Shown here: piece by piece, positions 1-9,000 of the stretch
How positions within the stretch are numbered: position 1 is the stretch's first letter
Layout: each line of letters opens with the position of its first letter
Source of the DNA: Candidatus Omnitrophota bacterium
Lineage (GTDB): Bacteria > Omnitrophota > Omnitrophia > Omnitrophales > Aquincolibacteriaceae
DNA: 10,271 nt
Direction of reading: 5' to 3'
Assembly (NCBI GenBank): GCA_023819025.1
Contig: JAMWDC010000046.1
Coordinates: forward strand, 1-10,271
Position numbers and translations under genes: made by a program
The notes under the pieces: model-generated
Told to the model about the DNA's origin: nothing
Databases searched by the model: none
What the model saw: the letters and a program-made list of their open reading frames with translations, nothing else

Positions 1-3000
1 ATTTAACGATTATGTGAAGCTTCTCGATCTTGACCCCTTGTTTGCGGAGATCATGGAACGGGTTTATGGCCCCGAATTTTTCAAAGTCCACGGAATGGGT
101 TTGGGGGGATACCTGGAACTTTTCCTTGAAGGAGGTGCGACGAATACCTTCAAGATCAATTCTAACGGCGAGTTGCAAATCAACGATGCCAACCGCGAAC
201 AGTTTAAGGCGCTCCTGACATGGCTCAAGACACGCATTGAGATGCAAAGTCTTCCCTTAGAATTTCACCGTCACATCAAACGAACCCTTGATCTTATCAA
301 GCTGGTTGAGGATGCAAAAGCAGGTGACCAGAAATTTTCGGAGTTGGTGACCCAGATTAATCGGATGAGCGCAAACGGCGAATGGTTCGGTTATGTAGAT
401 CCGGAGATGATGCTTCGGAATGTCAATAATCCCGACATGCTGCTTGCCCGGTTTCATGGGGATCTTGTAGCGTGGACCTCACAGATGGTCCTTTCCTATT
501 GGATCAACGTACGTATGGCCTGGATTTCCGCGGTTCGGGCGCAAATGCCCGCCGCAAGTTCCGCGGCTATTGCGGATGTCTTAAAGGAAAGGCTGGAGGC
601 GATTAAGGAAATTCTCACCAAACGACCGGGCGAAACGGAATCTCCGATCGAAGGATTTTACGGCCGGTCCTTCAACCTTGTGGATCCGACATTCCACGAT
701 CCGGCAATCCTTACGCGATTGGTCGAGGATTATTTGGCCGAGGGTTATAACAAGGAGGATATTAGAAATATTTTAATTCTGGCGAAAGAATTAAAAGAAC
801 GGAAAGGCCTTGGAGAACATACTCGACGGTATGTCTACCGGTTGAAAGGCGGACAAGAGAAATGGGATGATGTTAAGGATAAGTCCGTGGCTCAGCTATT
901 CGTTGAAAGAGACCGGACAGCGCCTGTTGCAATGCAGCATACACAGATGGTGGATGCCCCGTTCAATTCGGGGATTCTCCTGGCCGAGGCCAAAGTGATT
1001 TACGACGGGAGGGGAATAAGGACGCCGTTTGAAGCCCTGAAGGAATATGAGAAAATCATTACCGGCAAATATGAGCTTCTCGAACATATCCAAGCATTAC
1101 CAGCCGGGGATCCAAACGCCGATCCGCTCGCACTGGTCATCCGATTGGTAAATTTATTGAACGAAAAGTTCAGTCCTGCGGGGTGGCAAAAAATTCCCGA
1201 GGATACGCCATACCGCAACCTGCCGCCGACTGTGCAGGGATATTTTCAAGCGTTCTTACAGCTGGCGGTTCGAGATGCGGTTCTGAGCGGTCACCCTGAA
1301 AGGAGTAAGGATAATTACGCAGGGTATGTAGAAGAGCACCGATTTTTGGTTGAAGAGCTTTTGACGGATGCAATGAAGGCGGATGGCGATCAGAAATATC
1401 AAGTCTCCCTGAAAAACCTGCAGGGCGTGGGAAAAACCCTCCCAGCGATCCAATGGGTCCTGATTAAATTCCTCCAGACATTGCCAGAAACAGAATACCA
1501 GCTTTCAGAACTTTTTATGGATCAGACAATTAATGATGTCGGTCCGGTGGAATTGGGGGGCGCGGCGCCTCGCGGGACCGACGAAGTCAACCTGATCCGC
1601 AGGATGAGACGGCACGAACAGCTGGAGTCGGGAGAGGTCAAGCGCGTGCAGGAGATCAGTAATTTGCAGGAGATCGTTCAGTTAATGGATCGAGTTCAAA
1701 AGGATATCTTCAAGGAACGGAAATATCAGAACAAGTATTACAGTTTTTGGTTTGAGAAAGTGGTGAAGGAGTTGATGGAGAAATATCCCGATCTGCAGAC
1801 AAAATATCCGAATGTTTACCGGCGGTTATTTCCGCCCCTGATCGATGAGGAGCCGGCCGCCCCGAAGACTTCGGCCTTGCAGTCGCCATTCGGGATGACA
1901 GCTGTTGGTTTAGTGATCGGTGCCCACGCCGCAAAGTTTTCCAAGGAGGTATTGAGCCAAAGACCCATGTCGAGATTATATGCGCTTACCATGGGATTGT
2001 TCGGGGCCGACCGGGCTCGTTCTGAAGTGAGGAATAAAGACAGAAAGGAGTATGCTGAATTCGTTAACGAATTAAAAATTTTGGCAAAGCAATATGACCA
2101 AATCGAGTTGCAGAAATTTAGCCTTACCTTGGTTCGACTGACGGCCCAGCTTCAGAAATTAGATCGGATATTTAAAAAGCGGCTGTTTGGAAAACAGCCG
2201 AAGGAGTCCGGGGTGCTTCAGAAAGCAAAAGCAGCCATTGAGGAATTGAAAAGGAGATGTTGGATCAAGTGGCAACGTGTGATAAAGCAGAGTTCATCTG
2301 CGATCCAAAATCAGGGTTTGGATGAGGGTCTGACTTATCTGCAACATTTAAAGGAAGGCCTTCAGGTTTTTCAACAATTGTTTGCGAGGAATTCGGAGGA
2401 GGCGAGACAGATTCAAATAGCCCAAAGTTATGTCCAGAGATTGATGGAAGAGGCGGAACGGCGTAAATCCGTTGCTGTTCCACCGACTGCACAGAGGGCG
2501 CCACCCAGTCAGGAAACGGTTCAGCCTCCAGCTGGACAGACGATAGCCCAGCAACCGCCCGTAGCTGATACTCCACCGCCCACAACAGCTGCATTATCGA
2601 GCGCACCCAAAACACCTGAACCCACCAGGCCCGGGGTAACTGAAGAATCTTCTAGCCGTATTGGGATGATTTTGGGTCAAATTCTTTCTCTGGCTTTATT
2701 GTTCGTGCCTCCCGTTATTTTTACTGTGGGTTATTTAATATCACAGGCGACCGATTATTGGATGGATGTCTATGAGAAATCGTCTGTAAAAGCAGCCATT
2801 GATACCCCTTTTGTCCCTATAAGATCGGACGATCAAAGCTTCCAAGAAGTCGAGCCATCATTACCTACGCCGCCCGAGGCTCCCATCAGGCCACCGGTTC
2901 AACCCGAGCTCAAACTCGAACCCAAACCTGAACCACAGGCACCAAGCGTTCCACCAGTACCTGAGGCAGCAATGCCATCGACGCCTCCGACAGCTCCCAG

Positions 3001-6000
3001 TGCTGCGCCAAAACTGCCGACTTCACCAGCAGAGGCAGCAAAGCCGCCTGTGCAACCCGCAGTTCCTGAGGTGGTTGATATTGCGAAATACGCAGATGAG
3101 TTAATCGCAAGTCATTCGGAATATTTTAAGGAAGGTCGGGGACTTGTCCGTGTTCGATTTACTTGGGACGGAAAAGATTACGATGCGCTTGTGCCCGTGG
3201 ATCGTATTTCGCTCCAGGGCGGAACTATCAAATCCTACCCTTATACGCAGCCGTGGACCATGGCTTTGGCCGTAAAGCTATTCGGTGATCAGATAGAAGG
3301 GGATCTTCCCAAGACAGTAGACGATCCGTTACTGGAAATGGAAAAGTTGATCCATTTCCTCCGCTACGTACGGGGTACTTATCCGGTGACACCGTGGCTT
3401 ACACTGAATCCGCCTCAACGGGATTCACGACCCGGTGTGGGGATTGAAGATCTTGACCAATACGTAGCCCAGTTGGCAGGATCCATCGGATCGCTGCGGG
3501 AAGCTCAGGGTCGTGAGGCAAATCCCGACCGCAGGCAGAGGATGGCGGATATGATATCGAAATTGATGCAGCTCATCCGGGATCATAAAGAGCCATTCGT
3601 GAGAATGTTTGATCCGGGCAGGGGATTGATGGCCGGAGACCTGAATGTCGTCACACTTCAACCGATACCAGGTCGATATAAAGACCGGTTTGTCGAAGAC
3701 CGAGCCGCATTGGCTTTTGTGATTGCACTTTATGATCTTCCACGGGAGGCTTGGTCCAATATCCCGTTGCAAATCCAAAGGTCTGGGCGGCCCTGGGTAC
3801 GCGATTATACCGATCCCGAAGGCAATGTTTATCCAGTATTAACTGCGTTTGACGGAGGGTCCTTTCAATTTTTCTACAATCCCCTGAGCGGTTATGAATT
3901 GGGTGATTCCTCCATGCGGCTTTTGCTTCGCAATACGGCCATCAGATTTTTGCGTCACTACGATGAATCCAACAGCATCAGTTACTTTCCAGGTGCTGCG
4001 TATGTCGGATCCGCAGATCGTTATGTGGCCAAGGCTGGACTCAAGGATTTGGCAGAAACCGCCGATACTCTTGAGCCTAATTTCATAGCGCCAAGTTATG
4101 CCTTCCTGGCCGTGCCTGCTACGTCTGAAGTTCTGAATCACATGGCGGGCCGCGTTGATCGTCCCGATTTAAGAGATGCAGCTTTAGGGCATCTGCCTTG
4201 GGAGTCTTTTACACGGAATACGGACGGGACTTATAGTGTCACCCCAGTTCACTCCTCAGTGCTGGTTTTACCGGCTCTTGCGGCCGGCGGTCTTTTGAAA
4301 GACCAGGATGATTTCCCAACATTCTACAGGGCCGTGGACGTCCACGGAATTCCCGATTTAGAAGACCGCATCCGGCGCCTTTATTCACCTGAAACTCTAC
4401 GTATTCAAGGAACTAAACTCGTCCCGGCTCCTCCCTTTCCAGCCCCACGCTCTGAAGTCAGGCGCGACTGGACAAGGCGCCAATTTCTTGGAACTGGAGC
4501 GGTATCATTGGCCATGCTGCTCGGAATGGGGATTCCGCCAACGGCCATGACCGCTGAACAAAACGTTCAAGGAACTCAAGAATCACGGGCGCTTGGCGAT
4601 CCGCGTCGGGACGTGTTCTATATTCTGCAGGCGGTTCAAGGCAAGGAAATCCACGATATCAGCGGTAAACCCGTGACTGAAAGCCATCGGGACTATGTTG
4701 AGTTTCAAGCCAAGATTGCTGAGGACGGACCGGTCAAAGGATTCTTATCCGCGTGGTGGGAAGGTATCCATGAGGACAGCGAGCGGTCCAAGCTCACGCC
4801 CGGCCGGGGTTATCGCATAGCCAAATTAATTGAAGATGATGCGGATAGGGCTTCAGCATTGTCGGGCCATATCACGGAGTATTTCCGGGAGATCGGCATT
4901 TTGAAAAATAACGAAACGTTGCGGGAAAAGATGTATTCCCTTATCTACCCGCAGGGCGTCGAGTCTTTTCCGGATCTAAGGAATCTTCATACCCCAGAAG
5001 AAAAGGATCGTTATAAAGCCTGGATCGACATTATCAGCCGACTCATTGCCATGTCGCGGTCCATGTTTGAAGATCCGGCATCGGCTATCTGCACGGATTA
5101 TCAGGTAAAAACTTCGGATGAAAACAAGAAGCAGGTCGAAGACGTTGCACGATACTTCCATTATGTGATCGAAACTCATAAGGCCGTTGTGAACATTGCC
5201 AGAGAGAGGGTATCGGAGAGAAAAGAGATTCTTGGTGATGAATTTTTTCAACTGCTGGATGAAAAAGGGGTGGATCGGGCTACCTTCGGCGAGTACTTAC
5301 AGATTTATAGCAAAGATGAAGCCGCCAGGCAGCAGGCGGAGAAAGCGGCGGCGCAATTGCACCAACAAGGAATTCTCGATATCGACTTTGTCAAGGCATG
5401 GTATCAGGTGGTTAATCACGAACAGATGAAGGCAACCTATCCGCTCTACCGCATCATCAGAAAACGCGACGATGAGCGCAAAGGATTGATCGGAAAAGAT
5501 CCCGCCCAGCATGAGAGAAAAATGGAGAGAGAATTCCCCGCGATTTTTTATGAAGGACTCCTGTTTAGTACGGCGCGCGACCTCGGGGCTTTTGGCGTGG
5601 ATCTGTCTCCGTCGGTTAAATCCAACATCCTTCCCTATGCCGATCTCCCGAATTTTGTCCGTTTTCTCTTTGCCCTTCGTGACTTGCAGGACAAGCGTGT
5701 TTTACTAATTGCCGAAAAGGAATCGGATTCGTCATTTGTCATGAACCGCGAGATTGCGACACTGCAATATCTCGCCACGTATATTTCCCAGCTTCAGGAA
5801 ATTGGCTTTACGGTCCCGGAAGAGGTGGTGAAATCCGTCTCTCCCTGCTACAACTATTTTCTTTCCAATAAAACAGCCATTTCTGATAAGTGGCCGACGT
5901 GGCTTGTGGGCGGACAGCCTAATCCCCAACAGATTACTACCGTTACGGGTATTTTAACAAGGGTACAGGCGATTTTGGAAAGCGGCAAAAATCGGAAACT

Positions 6001-9000
6001 GAAAATGGTGGATGCCGCAGATCGACTCGTTCCGCTGCTCCAAGATTATATCCGATGTTACCCGGACCGTTTACGGCAGACCGAGGCAAGCGGTATTGCC
6101 CGCGGAATTCGGAGGAATATTGCTGTCCAGTACGTTTTGCAAGAATATTACCAGGATCGCAGGCAGCAGGATGGGAAAATCATAATTGATCAGTTCGGCA
6201 AAAAAGTGATGGATAAAGTAAACAAACTGGATGCGGCTGCATCGAACGGCGAGGGCGAACAGTCAAACGAAACTTTCGACCATGCTGAACAGCATCTACT
6301 CTATGATGCATCGAAGATCGTCATCCTTTTGGAACGGCTTGTGGACAGGGATACCACCTTTTACGGAAGACCCCTGGATGCCGAAGGCGTCTCCAAAGAG
6401 GTCTTGAATATTCTTCAGGGCAGGTTCTGGCTTGTAAATCCGGCGGATAGCGATAAGTTCAGCTTCCAGCAACTTAGGGAGGCATTGCTTCGATTGGTTC
6501 AAGCCATCGAAGACGACGATCTTTTAAAGCGTACCGTTAAAACCCAAGTCAAGGATGCGCAAGGCAAGGAAAAGACCGTGGTCCGGCTCGATTCGCCTAG
6601 CTCGTCGCTTATTATTAATAAGGATTATCATTATCGCGCCGCCGCAATAGCCATTCGGGACCGTTTTACAGACCAGACCGCTACTGAAGACTTGCAAAAG
6701 GCCGTGAATCAATTTGCCCAGGGGCGGAACCTTCGTAACGCATCCAAGCTGGACACCCTTGCGGAATGGGTTCATGCCTTTATTGATTACACACAAAAGT
6801 CCGGGAACCCCAATGATCTTAGAGATTTTATGGCAAATCTACCGCTACAGGTCTTGGATGAAATCAAGGATTTTAATGATAGACATACTCAACATTCCGG
6901 CCTCGCGGAGATCGTTCGGGCGGCCCGCGATAAAAGATGGACAAAGCTTCAAGAAGAAGGAGTTCAGTCCGATCCGGATGTTTACTTGCGGCAGCCTTTT
7001 TTCACAATCCGTAATGCCATTAAGGATGAAATGACCCCTCTCCCAAGGGTTTCGATTGATGAGCAATCCTCGTTTTTTCCCGAACTTCACCTTCAGGAGG
7101 GTGCGGACCAGGGCATCCTACCTCATATAAGGAAGGTCCGGAAAGATCTTGAAGACCGATTGGGAGATTCCGGGACGGTTCTCGCACAGGCCATTTTTCG
7201 AGATGATTGGGTCGGTCATTTGGAGTCCTTGAAAACCTGGCATTCCTTGAGAAGGGATTTGGGGCGGACTTATGACGCTCAAGAACGGCTGCTTTCCCGT
7301 TCAGTTTCCTATAATCACGGCCTCGAGAATTTCCTCGTGAGTTATGAGGGGCTTTTGGTTAAATTGAGAAGGATCGCCGCCGCACAGAAAAATCGCCGAC
7401 AGCAGGATGGATATCTGCTTGACCTCTTTGAAGTGAAATCTTTTCTCACCATACAAACCGGCCTGGATGGCCATTTAAAAATTTATCCCAAACCTCAATA
7501 TGCACAGGATCCCTTTGTCAGCGAAATGGCTCAGCAGCTTTTGAATATTGATTCCCTGTTGCGCAATAGCGATGTACTGGACTCCCGGAAGAGCCTTCAG
7601 AATATCCAATTAAAAGATATCCAGGACGTCATTGATCGCATGAAAACGCAGTTGGAAACAGCAGAGAGCGATGCTTTAAAGGGTATCGATCAAGCGATCA
7701 AGGTTTTAAAAGAAAAGTTAAACGTACCGGCCGAGGAATTGAGCGGCATAGAGGAAACGGTGTCGGACATAAAAGCGCGATTGGGAAGCACAGCCCGCGA
7801 ACCAAGTGATGTTCAACGAGTGGCAACGCGTATAAGAACTGTGTGCAGCAATATCGATGACATAGTGAAGCGTAAAAAGATGCAAGCGAAAGCGCCGGAC
7901 ATTGCTGTGTTGAGTGAGCTTGAGGAAATCACGAAAGGCGTAAGAACGGCGTTGAAATTACGGGACTCCGAAATGATCCATCCGGATCTCGATTTTCTCC
8001 ACTTCACCCTTTCGATCGTCCGATGGATGGAATGGCATCTTGTGGAACAGGGAAACAGGAATGCGCAAAAGATTGCAGCCGCATTGGGATACGTGGCGGC
8101 CCTGGCCGAAGGTAAAGATTCCTTGACAGCGAAGCAGGAATCCTTGGGGCGTATTGAATTCGTCGAATCCGATCCCGAAGGAGAATTCGACGATTACCGG
8201 CGGATCATTGATCGGCTTGATCCTGAGACGGGATCCCGTGATGATCATGGCAAAAAGGTAAAGGCTGCTGTCCAAGTGATGATGCAGGCCTATAAGGACG
8301 ATTTTGAGAAGTTGGAAGAAATGGTCAGGCTCAATCAGAACCTGCGGATATTTTCCGCGATGGAAACTTTGCGTTTTCACTACGAACCGGACAAATTTTC
8401 GTATCTGGCCGAGCGTATTGTGCTGCCCGTTATGGGCGGAGAGGTCAATCTCTACTATCAATACGGCGAGATCATGATGGGGAGGGGAAACCTGAATCGG
8501 CTGGACGAACTCTTTGATTTCATACGCGACCAATTTCCATTCGCCATGGGTGCCGATTCTAACTTTCAAACCGTGAGTTCGGTCTATGAGAAATTTCAGT
8601 TCAATACGGGTGAAATCGGAGATCTGATGCGCATTCTTCTGCATGATGTCTTCTTTCAGAGCCGTGCCCAGGATATGTTGGAACGAATCAACGGCAGACC
8701 GGGCAATGAGAAGATCCGTGTGAGTTCCGAAGAGCTGAGACGAATGCAGCAGCTTTACGGCGAGATCTATACGATGAAGATGAAGGAATATTTTGAGCGT
8801 GCCCAGCGGGAGGACATCGAAGCCAGAGGGATGGCTTATCAAACGGGCCGCTTCCGTGTTTATGAAGAAGAAAACCAAGGGGGTGAGACCGTAGGATGGG
8901 GTCCGGATCATATGCGATGGAGGGCTAGGTTGGAAAAGGGCGAGGTCGTTGCAGCGGATGTGCCCGAGGAGGTAAGAAAGGAGATCAACCTCATCACCGA

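Noticed and set aside
127..136. Strong Shine-Dalgarno-like sequence (GAAGGAGGTG) inside the gene
   Set aside because: It encodes Glu-Gly-Gly in the main frame and no start codon at suitable spacing follows, so it is not evidence for an internal gene start. Similar AGGAGG strings at about 1943 and 8967 are explained the same way.
2265..2615. A 116-codon - strand frame opposite the first proline-rich linker
   Set aside because: It mirrors the biased composition of the linker on the + strand; no domain or convincing ribosome binding site; treated as a shadow.
2480..3067. Possibility that the window holds two or more adjacent genes joined at the proline-rich region
   Set aside because: The reading frame is continuous through both linkers and the membrane segment with no stop, and no start codon with a convincing ribosome binding site marks a new gene.
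3425..3778. A 117-codon - strand frame opposite the glucoamylase-like region
   Set aside because: No recognisable family, random-looking composition, and wholly overlapped by the coding + frame.
6714..7034. A 106-codon + strand frame out of phase with the giant gene
   Set aside because: Out-of-frame shadow; rich in Arg, Ser and Pro with no domain, while the main frame stays open and protein-like through it.
7958..8911. A 317-codon open frame on the - strand, the longest antisense frame in the window
   Set aside because: It lies wholly within the uninterrupted + strand gene. Its product is rich in His, Ile and Phe, as expected from reading the complement of a charged helical protein, and it shows no recognisable domain. 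A real overlapping gene would need independent conservation evidence.
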